NCBI GenBank assembly: GCA_905233625.1 | Contig: CAJOFJ010000020.1 | Coordinates: 23,408 to 87,407, forward strand | Length of the DNA: 64,000 bases | Source of the DNA: an uncultured Bacteroidales bacterium | GTDB taxonomy: Bacteria; Bacteroidota; Bacteroidia; Bacteroidales; WCHB1-69 | Direction: 5' to 3' | Shown here: positions 1-10,300 of the stretch, one piece after another | Layout of the letters: each line of letters opens with the position of its first letter | Position numbering within the stretch: the first letter of the stretch is position 1 | Notes under the pieces: model-generated | The model's input: only the letters and a program-made list of their open reading frames with translations | What the model was told of the DNA's origin: nothing | The model's database searches: none | Translations under genes and position numbers: made by a program

Positions 1-170
1 TAACGATAAATAGCTGAAAATAAGGAAAAAAAGTAGATAAACAAAGTATAACAGGACTGGATGGCGTCGTTTAGTTTTTTCTCGCCTTCAACCACATCTT
101 CCCGATCATTCATCTGATGGGCAAAGATGGCCTGCATTACCTTGATTCTCAAATAACGTCTGCTTACCAT
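1..170 (-). CDS. nusB: NusB transcription antitermination factor (N-terminal part, runs off the window)
   Basis: This is the start of a minus-strand gene cut by the left edge; it is too short for the ORF track. The translation begins MVSRRYLRIKVMQAIFAHQ and continues through an acidic linker (NDREDVVEGEKKL) into a hydrophobic helix (CYTLFIYFFSLFSAIY). This matches the N-terminus of the long Bacteroidetes NusB, in which R-R-x-x-R-I-K-V-x-Q is the opening signature. NusB binds boxA RNA with S10 (NusE) during rRNA antitermination. About 56 residues are visible. A -7 promoter box lies about 20 nt upstream of the ATG. The identification rests on this N-terminal pattern alone. Confidence 0.8.
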   Translation of the reverse strand, partial: MVSRRYLRIKVMQAIFAHQMNDREDVVEGEKKLNDAIQSCYTLFIYFFSLFSAIYR

Positions 171-188
171 GTTTTTCTTTTAGCGCTG

Positions 189-196
189 CAAATATA
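189..196 (-). promoter_or_regulatory. -7 promoter box of nusB
   Basis: TATATTTG on the minus strand fits the Bacteroidetes sigma consensus TAnnTTTG and lies about 20 nt before the nusB ATG. Confidence 0.65.
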
Positions 197-221
197 CTAT
201 TTTTTGTTGGATTGTTGATAT

Positions 222-364
222 GCGTGAAGGCGTGAAGACATGCACTTCGTGCATTCGTTAAGACGACATTCTGTTTTTTCCGCCTTCACACCTCCACGAA
301 CGAGCGAAGCGAGTGTCTTGACGAACGAACAGAGTGAGTGTCTTCACGTCTTAACATCTCCACG
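222..364. repeat. Type A modular repeat array, copy 1
   Basis: One forward 18-nt module (ATGCACTTCGTGCATTCG), a 39-nt centre, then two reverse-orientation modules (CGAACGAGCGAAGCGAGT and CGAACGAACAGAGTGAGT). They are separated by 7-nt linkers of the gtcttga / ttaagac kind and bordered by cgtgaagac-type nonamers. The array abuts the ftcD stop codon. ORF 240..818 starts inside it and is a shadow. Confidence 0.8.
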
Positions 365-365
365 T

Positions 366-2063
366 TTAACCGATCACTTCCTCCACCTTCGCCATCAGAG
401 TAGTTTCGAGCTCTTTGGCTTTCACCACGTAGGCCTGGGCTTTGCTTACCATTTCTTCCGCAAAAGCCTTGTCCTCCAAGCTAGAGGCATTGATTTTCAC
501 GTTCAGGTAAGCACCCATGACGGCAGCGCGGGCGCACAACACACCAACACCGGCATCGGTCACAGAGTTCGGATTGCCCTTTTCAATCATGGCAGCGCAA
601 AGCTCAAACACGTCGAAGCTGCGTTGGATAGTCTTATAAGGCACCTCGATAGCATATTTGGTAGCATCTTGGATAGCCTGCTTGCGAGCAGCCTTCTCGG
701 CATCGTTGCCCTTGGGCATGCCAAAAGCTTCCATAATCAAATTGAAGGAATGGGTATCCTCATCCACCAGCCACAAGAGGTCGTCTTTGATTTTCTGACC
801 TTTTTCAGCCCATTGTGAGAATTCCTCCCAACGCTCGTCCCAACCGGGTTTGTGTGAGGACAGGTTGGCCACCATCGTACCCAGAGCGGCACCCAGGCTG
901 CCCATGTATGCGGAGATGGAACCACCACCAGGAGCGGGACTCTCGGAAGCGGTCTCGTTGGCGAAACCAGTGCAGGTCATGTCCATCAATTTCTCCGTCT
1001 TGTTGTCTTTCTCAATCAGATATTCAATCACCTTCTCTTCCGGAATGAAGGGTTTCAAATCGTCCAAGCCCATGGATTTGATAGCGATCTTGATGATTTC
1101 GGCCTCGTCGATACCCAATGAGCGCTGCTGTTTTCTCAAGAAATATTTACCAGCGTCAATCAAGGTTTTCTTGGGCACCAGTCCCACAATTTCCGTACCG
1201 GTCACGCGAATGCCGCGGGCGGCAGCTTTGTTGCAAACCTCCTCAAAAGCCACATGCAGCGGAGTGGTATTGGTATCGGTGATGTTCATAGATACCTGAG
1301 CCACACCGTATTCCTTGATGAACCAGCCGATAGCCTTGGTACCTTTCAACGTACCGGGAATATTAATCGGATTGCCATTCTCGTCTTTCATGATTTTGCC
1401 GGTAATCGGGTTACCCTCGCGTTTCGGACGGCCTTTCTCACGAACGTCGAAAGCGATGGCGTTGGCGCGGCGGGTGGAAGTGGTGTTCAGGTTGTAGTTC
1501 ACCGCGATGAGAAAATCACGGGCACCGATAGCGGAAGCACCGCTCTTGGCTACCTCTTCTGTGAACTCACACGGACCGAAATCGGGTTTCCATTCGGCGC
1601 TGGCGATACGCTCTTTCAGTGCCTCGTACTCGCCTTGACGGCAGTTGGCCAGATTACGACGTTTGGGTTCGAAAGCGGCGTTTTCATAGCAGAACACCGG
1701 AATGTTGAGTTCTTCGCCCACCTTCTTGGCTAATTTGCGAGCATATTCAGCGGTTTCTTCCATGGTGATGTTGGAAACAGGCACCAAGGGGCACACGTCG
1801 GTGGCACCGAAACGCGGATGATCGCCGTGATGGCCTCTCATGTCAATCAGTTCCTTGGCTTTGGCAATCACCTTGTAGGCAGTAGCCACCACTTCGTCGG
1901 GAGTGCCGACAAAAGTTACCACAGTTCTATTGGTGGTAAAACCCGGATCCACGTCCAGCAGCTTCACGCCTTCCGATTTTTCTATTTCATCGGTTATCTG
2001 TTTGATCAGGTCTAAATTACGACCCTCGCTGAAATTGGGAACACATTCAATTAATTGTTTCAT
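366..2063 (-). CDS. ftcD: Bifunctional glutamate formimidoyltransferase / formimidoyltetrahydrofolate cyclodeaminase
   Basis: This is a two-domain enzyme of histidine degradation. The N-terminal half (about residues 1-330) is the formiminotransferase, opening with the typical MKQLIECVPNFSEGRN. It moves the formimino group from formiminoglutamate to tetrahydrofolate and includes HHGDHPRFGATDVCPLVP. The C-terminal part (about 360-565) is the cyclodeaminase, with the ESPAPGGGSISAYMGSLGAALGTMV segment that binds the folate product and releases ammonia. The length of 565 residues is normal for the fused Bacteroidetes form. No other hut gene is visible, so any hut operon would lie elsewhere. The 3' end touches a repeat array, and the gene has its own TACCTTTG promoter box. 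Confidence 0.95.
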   Translation of the reverse strand: MKQLIECVPNFSEGRNLDLIKQITDEIEKSEGVKLLDVDPGFTTNRTVVTFVGTPDEVVATAYKVIAKAKELIDMRGHHGDHPRFGATDVCPLVPVSNITMEETAEYARKLAKKVGEELNIPVFCYENAAFEPKRRNLANCRQGEYEALKERIASAEWKPDFGPCEFTEEVAKSGASAIGARDFLIAVNYNLNTTSTRRANAIAFDVREKGRPKREGNPITGKIMKDENGNPINIPGTLKGTKAIGWFIKEYGVAQVSMNITDTNTTPLHVAFEEVCNKAAARGIRVTGTEIVGLVPKKTLIDAGKYFLRKQQRSLGIDEAEIIKIAIKSMGLDDLKPFIPEEKVIEYLIEKDNKTEKLMDMTCTGFANETASESPAPGGGSISAYMGSLGAALGTMVANLSSHKPGWDERWEEFSQWAEKGQKIKDDLLWLVDEDTHSFNLIMEAFGMPKGNDAEKAARKQAIQDATKYAIEVPYKTIQRSFDVFELCAAMIEKGNPNSVTDAGVGVLCARAAVMGAYLNVKINASSLEDKAFAEEMVSKAQAYVVKAKELETTLMAKVEEVIG

Positions 2064-2118
2064 AGTTGTATTTCTATTTTATTGATTATTAATATCTTGG
2101 TAATTTACACTATAAATA

Positions 2119-2126
2119 CAAAGGTA
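2119..2126 (-). promoter_or_regulatory. -7 promoter box of ftcD
   Basis: TACCTTTG on the minus strand, about 55 nt upstream of the ftcD ATG, matches TAnnTTTG. Confidence 0.6.
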
Positions 2127-2159
2127 CATATTTTTCCCTAATTATGTACGGATTTAAAC

Positions 2160-2190
2160 AAAAAAAAGGCTGTCATGCGATAGCCTTTTT
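2160..2190 (-). terminator. Intrinsic terminator after tRNA-Cys
   Basis: On the minus strand a 9-bp stem AAAAAGGCT / AGCCTTTTT with a 10-nt loop ends in a run of T. It lies immediately 3' of the tRNA-Cys gene. The A/T tracts on both sides would let it work in both directions. Confidence 0.85.
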
Positions 2191-2194
2191 CAAG

Positions 2195-2265
2195 AGGTCT
2201 CTTCCAGACTCGAACTGGAGTAAATGGTTTTGCAGACCAGCGCCTAGCCACTCGGCCAAGAGACC
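2195..2265 (-). tRNA. tRNA-Cys (GCA)
   Basis: The reverse complement folds as a tRNA. The acceptor stem is GGTCTCT / AGAGACC, the D arm contains GGCCGAGTGGCTAGGC, and the anticodon loop is CTGCAAA with anticodon GCA. The T arm carries TTCGAGTC between CTCCA and TGGAA-type strands. The discriminator base is U73, the identity base for cysteine. No CCA is encoded. A TATTTTTG box lies 13 nt upstream and a strong terminator follows, so it is a single-gene transcription unit. Confidence 0.93.
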
Positions 2266-2277
2266 TTTTTGGGACTG

Positions 2278-2285
2278 CAAAAATA
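2278..2285 (-). promoter_or_regulatory. -7 promoter box of tRNA-Cys
   Basis: TATTTTTG on the minus strand ends 13 nt before the first base of the tRNA, which places the transcript start a few nucleotides ahead of the mature 5' end. Confidence 0.7.
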
Positions 2286-2313
2286 CAACTTTTTTTTGAA
2301 TTGGCAATTTTTT

Positions 2314-2339
2314 TAGAGACGCACGGCGGTGCGTCTCTA
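2314..2339. repeat. TAGAGACGCAC palindrome, copy 1
   Basis: A perfect inverted repeat with 11-bp arms TAGAGACGCAC / GTGCGTCTCTA and a GGCG loop lies just beyond the typA stop codon. A related palindrome follows the giant gene and another follows the DUF5686 gene. It would form a stable hairpin in the typA transcript. Confidence 0.85.
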
Positions 2340-2366
2340 CTATACCTAATCACTATTTCCTATCCC

Positions 2367-4187
2367 CTATTGCGCTTGTTGTTGGATCTTGATATTATGA
2401 CGCTTGCGTTCGGTCTCATCCAAGATAATCTTGCGGAGGCGGAGCGACTGCGGAGTGATTTCCAGATATTCATCGGGACCGATATACTCCATGTATTCCT
2501 CCAGCGACATCTTGATGGCAGGAGCAATGTGCATTTTCTCGTCACTACCGGCGGCACGCATATTAGACAGTTTCTTCGATTTGCACACATTCACCACCAA
2601 ATCGTCGGGGCGGATATGCTCACCTATGACCTGACCGGCATACACCTGATCGTTGGGGTCGATGAAGAAGCGGCCGCGGTCCTGCAACTTATCAATGGCA
2701 TATGGATAGCTCTGACCCGTTTCCATGGCGATGAGCACGCCTGCATGACGGCCCTGGATTTCACCTTTCCACGGCTGGAATTCGATAAAACGATGCGACA
2801 TAATCGCCTCTCCTTCGGTAGCGGTCAGCACCTGGTTTCGCAAGCCGATAATACCTCTGGAGGGAATCTGGAAGTCCAAATGCACACGATCATTAATTGT
2901 CTCAATATTCAACAAATCACCCTTGCGGCGGGTCACAAAGTCAATCACACGGCTAGAAAATTCTTCCGGTACCAAAACTGTCAACTGCTCCACTGGCTCG
3001 CATTTCTGGCCGTCAATTTCCTTGATAATAACCTGTGGCTGACCCACTTGCAACTCATAACCCTCACGGCGCATAGTCTCAATCAATACTGACAAGTGCA
3101 ACACGCCACGACCATAAACATTCAGCATATCAGGTGAACCCGTTTCTTCCACACGCAAAGCCAGGTTTTTCTCCAATTCAAGGAATAATCTGTCACGCAA
3201 ATGCCTTGACGTTACATACTTACCTTCCTTGCCAAAGAAAGGTGAGTTGTTAATGGTGAATAACATACTCATGGTAGGCTCATCCACCTTGATAGGTGGC
3301 AAACCTTCCGGTTCCAAGGCATCGGCCACAGTGTCACCAATCTCAAAGTTGTCAAGTCCCAGAATAGCGCACAATTCTCCAGCCTCTACAGGAGTTTTTA
3401 TTTTTTCCTTGCCCAATCCTTCAAACACATACAATTCCTTGATTTTGGAAGGCACAATGCTACCGTCACGTTTCACCAAGGAAACATTTTGTCCCCATTC
3501 CAAACTACCTCTTCTGATTCGTCCCACCGCGATTCGTCCCACATACGAGGAATAATCCAAGGAAGAAATCATCATCTGCAAACTACCTTCTTCCACCTTT
3601 GGGGCAGGGATATGCTCAATAATCTGATCCAGCAGATAAGAAATATCATTAGTCGGGGTTTTCCAGTCTGGTCCCATCCAACCCTGCTTAGCCGAACCAT
3701 ACACTGTAGGGAAATCCAACTGGTCATCGGTAGCACCCAAATTGAACATGAGCTCAAAAACGGCCTCCTGGGCGAGTTCCGGGTTACAGTTGGGCTTATC
3801 CACCTTATTGATGACAACAATCGGTTTAAGGCCCAATTCTATGGCTTTCTGGGTCACAAAGCGGGTCTGGGGCATGGGGCCTTCAAAAGCGTCCACCACC
3901 AGCAGTACTCCGTCTGCCATATTCAGCACTCGTTCCACTTCACCACCGAAGTCACTATGGCCCGGAGTGTCAATGACGTTAATCTTGCAATCCTTATACC
4001 GGACTGAAACGTTTTTGGAGAGGATGGTGATACCTCGTTCTCTTTCCAAATCATTATTGTCCAATACCAATTCCTGCACCTGCTGGTTGGCACGAAACAA
4101 GTGCGCCTGGTATAAAATGCGGTCAACCAAGGTAGTTTTGCCATGGTCAACGTGGGCGATAATCGCAATATTCCTAATGTTTTGCAT
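2367..4187 (-). CDS. typA: Ribosome-associated translational GTPase TypA/BipA
   Basis: TypA is a translation-factor GTPase that binds the ribosome and helps large-subunit assembly and stress adaptation. The chosen ATG gives MQNIRNIAIIAHVDHGKTTL, with the P-loop G1 (AHVDHGKTT). It also has G2 (RERGITI), G3 (DTPGHSDFGGEVERVL) and G4 (NKVDKP). EF-G-like domains II, III and V follow, ending in the TypA-specific C-terminal domain around residues 480-600 (GRHAGVLIAMETGQ). The length of 606 residues is standard. The ORF track start 13 codons earlier is rejected because it falls at the -7 box TATCTTTG. The gene stands alone, between a repeat palindrome and the terminator of the giant gene. Confidence 0.96.
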   Translation of the reverse strand: MQNIRNIAIIAHVDHGKTTLVDRILYQAHLFRANQQVQELVLDNNDLERERGITILSKNVSVRYKDCKINVIDTPGHSDFGGEVERVLNMADGVLLVVDAFEGPMPQTRFVTQKAIELGLKPIVVINKVDKPNCNPELAQEAVFELMFNLGATDDQLDFPTVYGSAKQGWMGPDWKTPTNDISYLLDQIIEHIPAPKVEEGSLQMMISSLDYSSYVGRIAVGRIRRGSLEWGQNVSLVKRDGSIVPSKIKELYVFEGLGKEKIKTPVEAGELCAILGLDNFEIGDTVADALEPEGLPPIKVDEPTMSMLFTINNSPFFGKEGKYVTSRHLRDRLFLELEKNLALRVEETGSPDMLNVYGRGVLHLSVLIETMRREGYELQVGQPQVIIKEIDGQKCEPVEQLTVLVPEEFSSRVIDFVTRRKGDLLNIETINDRVHLDFQIPSRGIIGLRNQVLTATEGEAIMSHRFIEFQPWKGEIQGRHAGVLIAMETGQSYPYAIDKLQDRGRFFIDPNDQVYAGQVIGEHIRPDDLVVNVCKSKKLSNMRAAGSDEKMHIAPAIKMSLEEYMEYIGPDEYLEITPQSLRLRKIILDETERKRHNIKIQQQAQ

Positions 4188-4215
4188 CTTCTGAGAACGT
4201 ATTTTTTTGAGGGTG

Positions 4216-4223
4216 CAAAGATA
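4216..4223 (-). promoter_or_regulatory. -7 promoter box of typA
   Basis: TATCTTTG on the minus strand lies 28 nt before the typA ATG. It sits directly after the T-run of the upstream terminator, so the TTTTTTTG at the end of that terminator would overlap the promoter. Confidence 0.75.
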
Positions 4224-4254
4224 CAAAAAAACGGGGTACCTTGCGATACCCCGT
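4224..4254 (-). terminator. Intrinsic terminator of the giant surface-protein gene
   Basis: On the minus strand, ACGGGGTA and TACCCCGT form an 8-bp GC-rich stem with an 8-nt loop, followed by seven T. It lies about 50 nt after the stop codon of the giant gene and immediately ahead of the typA -7 box. Confidence 0.9.
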
Positions 4255-4264
4255 GTAATATTTT

Positions 4265-4292
4265 GTAGAGACGCATGGTCGTGCGTCTCTAC
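4265..4292. repeat. GTAGAGACG palindrome, copy 2
   Basis: Arms GTAGAGACGCA / TGCGTCTCTAC around a short centre. It has the same outer sequence as the copy beyond typA. It sits between the stop codon of the giant gene and its terminator. Confidence 0.85.
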
Positions 4293-4301
4293 ATTTGGTT
4301 A

Positions 4302-7300
4302 TTATTTAACGATAGCCACTTTGTAAACACCTACACCGTTTTCGGTAGCCAGTCTTACAACATAGTTGCCTTCAGCCACATTCAGTGAAATCACTTCAGG
4401 ACTGCTCAGTACTTTGCCAGTATAAACTTGCTTACCATAGATGTCATAGATGTCAACATTGCTGATAGCGATACCGTCTTCGTTCACAATGTAAATATTG
4501 TTCTGGAAGCTGTAAACCTTGATACTTGACATGTCGGCATCAGCAATACCCACACCGTTTCTGGTTGTGAAACCGTTTTCAGCCCATTCAGATTCTAATG
4601 AGGTACCACAGATAGCCTTAACACCCCATGAATACAGTGTGTTAGGAGTCAAACCTGACAAGGACAAAGTAGTGGTGTTTACAGTTTGAGTCTGATATGT
4701 AGTTTCACCAGCAGCTCTGTAGCGAACTTCGTAGCTCGGAGCGGTACCTACCCAGCTCAAATCAGCTGAAGTAGAGGTGACGTTCATAGCAGTCAAGTTG
4801 GTCGGCATGTAGCAAGCAGCCTCGAAGACAGCTGTAATAGTATGATCGTTGGTTACATTGTTGAAAGTAAAGCCAGAGATTGCACCTCTGCTTGAACCGT
4901 CAACGATTACATCGCTGATAACATAGAATTCATCAGGAGTGATGGTGAATTCAACACTGCTACCATATTCAACACCCGTTTGAGTAGCAGGTGCGATAGT
5001 ACCATTGATGCCCTGAACAACGGTGATGGTGAAGGTCTTCGGCTGAGTAGTAGCTGTCAAGGTGATGTCTGCCAAAACAGGATCCAGCGTGAAGGTTCCG
5101 ATACCATTGTTGTAGTCTACATTCACTACGCCATTGCCAGCGGTAACACTTACGATGTCATAACCCACTTCAGGAATAATCATGTATGAAGGAGTTGCAC
5201 CATATGCGTAGGTCAGGGTACCAGGAGTAATAGTAGCGTGTGCAGGCTGATCAACAGTAACTGTTACGTAGTCTGATGCGAAGTTAGCGAAGATAGTGTA
5301 ATCGCTCTGAACATCGATAATTGTGAAGCTGTTGTTTGTAACAGCAACTTCTTCACCGTTTGCCATAACATTAACCAAATGATAACCAGCAGCGGCATTC
5401 AGAGTATAAGGAACACTGCTTCCAGCTTGAACGGTAAGAGTAGCAGGTGTAATTGTGCAACCCTCAATGTTAGAAGTAGCGGTCAAGGTGTACATAACAG
5501 CCTCGAAGGTTACATCAACAGTATGGTTTGCAGTAACGTTGATGAATTCATAGAATTCAACAGCGCCAACACTTATACCGTCAACAACAACATCAGCAAC
5601 CTGATAATTAGCGTCAGGAGTAATGTTCAAGCTGAAGTTGCTACCATAAACAACATTTTCGCTTATTGAAGCAGCACCATTCACAGTACCATATTCACTT
5701 GCGTTTGCAGTAATAGTGTACATGAACTGAGCGAAGGTTACGCTTACACTGTGATCAGCATCGATACTAGTATAAGGTACACTCAAAGTAACCATAGCAT
5801 CTTCCTGAGTGTAAGTGGTGGTTACACCGTCAATTTCTGTAGATGAAATGTACCAACCTTCGTTAGCGTTGATTTCGTATGTTAAATCAGTACCATAGTT
5901 TACAATCTGAGTTCCCTCAGGAGTAATGCTACCACCTTCAGTTACTTCAGAAGTCATAGTGTAAGTATTCACTGCGAAATAAGTGTTGATAACATAGTTG
6001 TCAGCCACATTTTCGATTGTGTAAGTGAAGGTTTCAGGATCAGTGATTTCCATTTCATTGTTATTGAACACCACTGAAACGATATGATGTCCTTCAGCTG
6101 CGGTAGCGGTGAATTCATAATCAACCGGACTTTCAGGATCATAAATGAAGCTGATACCGTCGCTTACAGTACCTTCACCATATGCATTAGTAGTAATGGT
6201 ATAGGTGTTAGCAACGAATACGATATCGAATACGTGAGCTTCTTCAATGTAGTTGAACTGGTAGTTATTGGCAGTGTACAGGTTCTGACCATCCAAAGTA
6301 ACATTGTCGATAGAATAACCGGTAGCGGGTACGATATTGCTATACCAGTTGTCAGCGTAGTTCACGATAGTGCTGTAACTGTCACCATCAACCAAGAGAC
6401 CGCTTGCGTCAGCATAACCCTGACCAGCAATCACATTGTAAGTGATAGCAAAGGTATCAACCTTAACCACAGCTTCGATAGTGTAGTTTTCAGCGATAGA
6501 ATCCATAGTGAAGTAGTAGTAATGAGGATCACTACCGAATACCACTTCGTCAATTCTGTTTTCACCATTCACGAGGAACTGATACAGGTGGAAATGCTCT
6601 TCAACCGTACCAACAACCATCATAGGATCATATTCAGCCACATACTGGGTGTCAGGAGTAATAGTACCCATGATATCCGTAATGCTGTCATACGTATTGT
6701 AATTGCTTACGAATGCATCGATTCTGTAACCGAACTGGATGTCCACAGTCTGAGTTTCAGTAACATCTTCGAAAGTGTAGCTGTCAATACGACCTTGAGA
6801 CTCACCGTTAACAAAAACATTCACAATATGATAGCCGTCGTTTACATCAGCACCGAAAGCAACGGTAGTATCCACATCGTGATTTACGGAATAGTCAACC
6901 CAAGTGGTGTAGGTTTCACCTGCGTTCAACAGTTCACTATCATTAGCATAACCCTTACCAGTCAAAACATTGTAGTTGATAGCCACAGTGTCTCTTCTGA
7001 AAGTAGCGTTCAGATAGTAATTAGCCACCACTAAAGTATCAATAGTATAGTTGTAAGTGCCATCACCATTGTTCACAACATCGGCGAATACATCTTCTGG
7101 GTTATCAGGAACCACCAGGCTGAGGGTCAAGCCAGCCAAATGATAGTGAGGATCAGCCACCATGTTCACAGTGAAAGGATCAGGATTGATAGTAGTGTCA
7201 GTAGCTGCGGGAACAAATGCACCACCGAGATCGCTATAGAGGTCTGATCTGTAGTTTTCAACAGTCTTGAAGATATGGAATTCAAGTTTGAAATCTACGA

Positions 7301-10300
7301 ATACGGTATGAGGCTCTGTAACATTCTCCAAGGTATAGAGCATGAAGTTAGCGCCTGTACCGTCTTCGGGAACAACCTGTACATCGTCAACCCATACACC
7401 AGCCACGTGGTACATAGGAGCCGGCACAAGGTTCAAAGTGAGGTTTTCACCATAGTTGACAGCGATAGTGCCATTAGGAGTAACCGTACCACCCAACTCA
7501 TTGTAAGTTACGATAACATCGTTAACAGGATATACTTTGAAGTTATCGATGCTGAAACCTAAGTTGCCAGGCAATGAAGTGGCGTGGAAACCGAAGTTGT
7601 AGATACCGTCTGCGTCAATAGTGATAGTAGTGGTAGCTGTCTCATTGGTAGTATTGTTGAAACTATGAGTAGCCACAGCGTTGGTCATATCGGCGATATG
7701 TGCGCCATTGCCATAGAATAATTCGAAGGATTCGGTCAGTGAGCTATTAGCTTTATAGTCATAGATAATGGTATAAGTACCAGCAGCCATTTCAATACAA
7801 GGTGACATCATCCAGTCGTCAGCAGCGGCCAAATCGTTGAAAGTATAGTAAATCTCGTTGTCCAGATTCATAGTGACACCGTCGTTGTTGGCATCGATCG
7901 GGTTCCAACCATGGTTGATAGTCAGACCAGCGAATGTTTCAACGTAAGGAACAGTGGCAGGTTCCAGAACAGTAATAGGAGCGGAAGCAACTGTATTGTT
8001 AGCATCCACAAGGTCACCTTCCAATTCAACCCAAGCAACGATGAAGTTTGCACCAGCTGCAAATGTGGGCAACTGACCGAAAGTATATTCAGCAGTTTCA
8101 TTGAAAGCAATCGGAGTTTCCAAAGTAACAGTTTCATGAACCGGAGTTTCCTCGTTCACTTGATAATAAGCTTCGAAAGTACTCACTGTACCTTCATAAC
8201 CCATATTCTTCACACCAATAGTAACTGCATCTTCCACATCGCAAGCGTCAGCAAAAGTGTTGATGTCTGTGATAGCCAAATCTGTAGCTTCAGGACAAAT
8301 GGTCAGTCTAATATTGCTATGGTGTTTTCTTAATGTACCTGCCTGTCCAGCATACGCTGCCGCATCTTGTTGCCATGTAAGAGCTGAATTGTGAGTAGTG
8401 GTTGTCGTCTTAAAGGTATGAGAAGAACTATTATAAGCACCCGAATTATCTTCAACAACGATAGCCAAATTACCACCAGCGTATGAAAATGGTGTATTCA
8501 AGGCAAATTCGTTCCAACCTTGTGCACAATTCAGATTGCCTTCATATACCAATTGTAATCCATCTGTAATCCAGTCACTTGTGCTTGCAAATTCTGATTT
8601 GTCAGTATTTACCATATAAATCTTCACATTGTTCTTACTTGTCATGGCACTTGAGTAAGCATATTCAAATGAAATGGAAGAAATGGTGCCCACGGCATTG
8701 ATTTCCTCTGCGGTAAGAATTTGCTGAGTATAAGAATAATTATAGTAGTTACCAACAGGAATATAATTCTGATTTGAACCAGTACCTGCAATCTCTGCAT
8801 CAGTACCTGCGATACACTTAGTTGCGAAACCAATCGCATCGGTATATTCACTTTCATCACCAGTACCGCAAACAGCCTTTACACGTACAGTGTAGTTGGT
8901 TGAAGCCTGGAGGTTGTTCAGGAGAGCATAAGTGGTGTCAACAGAAACACTGGTCCAGGTAGCATCACCCTCTACCATGTATTCAACAGCATAAGCAGCC
9001 TGGTCATAATTATCAGCCCAATTGACAGCAGCTGTATGGTCAGTAACTTCTGAAACAGTTAATGATGAAGGAACGAAGCAAGTGGGAATAGCTTCCACCA
9101 AAATATTATCAACATATGTATAATTGTACCAATAGCTATTGGTATAACCTTCTGGTTTTTCTTTAGTTTCACGGAATGCGATATAACCATTTCCACTATA
9201 ATCACTCAATGGAATTGTAAATCTTTCACCTGCAACAGGAGCAGAAATAGTTTGAATAAGGGTGAAACTTGTTTCAGGATTAGCAGCGTCAGTAACAACA
9301 CCCACATCCAATCTTGAACCATAGTAAGTAGAAGTTGAATTATATGCTTTTGCATCAAAAGAAATCATCAAGGTATTAATTGCGGCGTCCAACTGAGGCA
9401 GCACAGCATACACTTCACCATATGAAGTTGAAGTTGAAGTAGTGCAATAGCTATATAATCTCAATGAGTTGGTACCGCTCACAGCGTATGATGAGCTATT
9501 GTAAATACCTGCACCGTATGAGGTTGAAGTACCCGTATATTTTCTGTTCCAGCAGAGTGGCATTACCATGGTTGACTGGCTTGTTGTGGAAGTATAAGCG
9601 TCGAAATTCTCTGCGAAAGGAACTGCGGCCAAACCACAAACAGTGTTGATACTTAATTCTGTGCTTGTTACTTCTGACTCGTCAGTAGCTGAGCAAATAG
9701 CTTTTACGCTGAATGGCAGTACATAGTGGGTAGAAGCTGACAAACCCGTAATGATGTAAGGATTTTCGGTAGTAGTTAATGTAGTGGTTTGATCACCAAT
9801 GGTATAAGAAACTTCCCATTCAGTTTCGCTGCCACCGGCAGTCCAAGAAACTTGAGCTGTGGTTTCAGTAACTGTACCAACGGTAATAGCAGACGGTTTC
9901 ATGCAAGAGGGAGCTTCCTCAATTGCAACATTATCCACAAAGATTGCACCACTACCATAGTTGGCATTAGAGAAGAACTGCAATATGATAGATTTACCAG
10001 CGTATGCTGCCAATGAAATAGGATCAGCCTCGGTGAATGTACCTGGATTTGTATAATTAGAACCAGTACTTGTGTATGATCCCAACTCAACAGCTTGTGT
10101 TGTGCCTTGTTCTATTACATTTACCTTGAATGCACCGCAACTTGCTCTGTGTGAATAGTCAAACTTCAATACATATACACCTGTATTTGGCAATGTGATC
10201 ACTGGCGAATTGATAAGTGCCGTACCACTTTGTACATAGTAATTGTACATACGCATCATTTTATTACCGCTATAGCTATATACACCCCAAATACGTTCAG

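Noticed and set aside
2301-3092. 263-residue plus-strand ORF
   Set aside because: Antisense shadow of typA; no domain recognised.
6084-7034. 316-residue plus-strand ORF opposite the giant gene
   Set aside because: Antisense shadow within the InlB-like repeat region; no recognisable domain and no promoter.
7400-7416. CACGTG as another parS site
   Set aside because: The flanks (GCCACGTGGT) do not match TGTTN / AAACA, and it is inside repeat-rich coding sequence.
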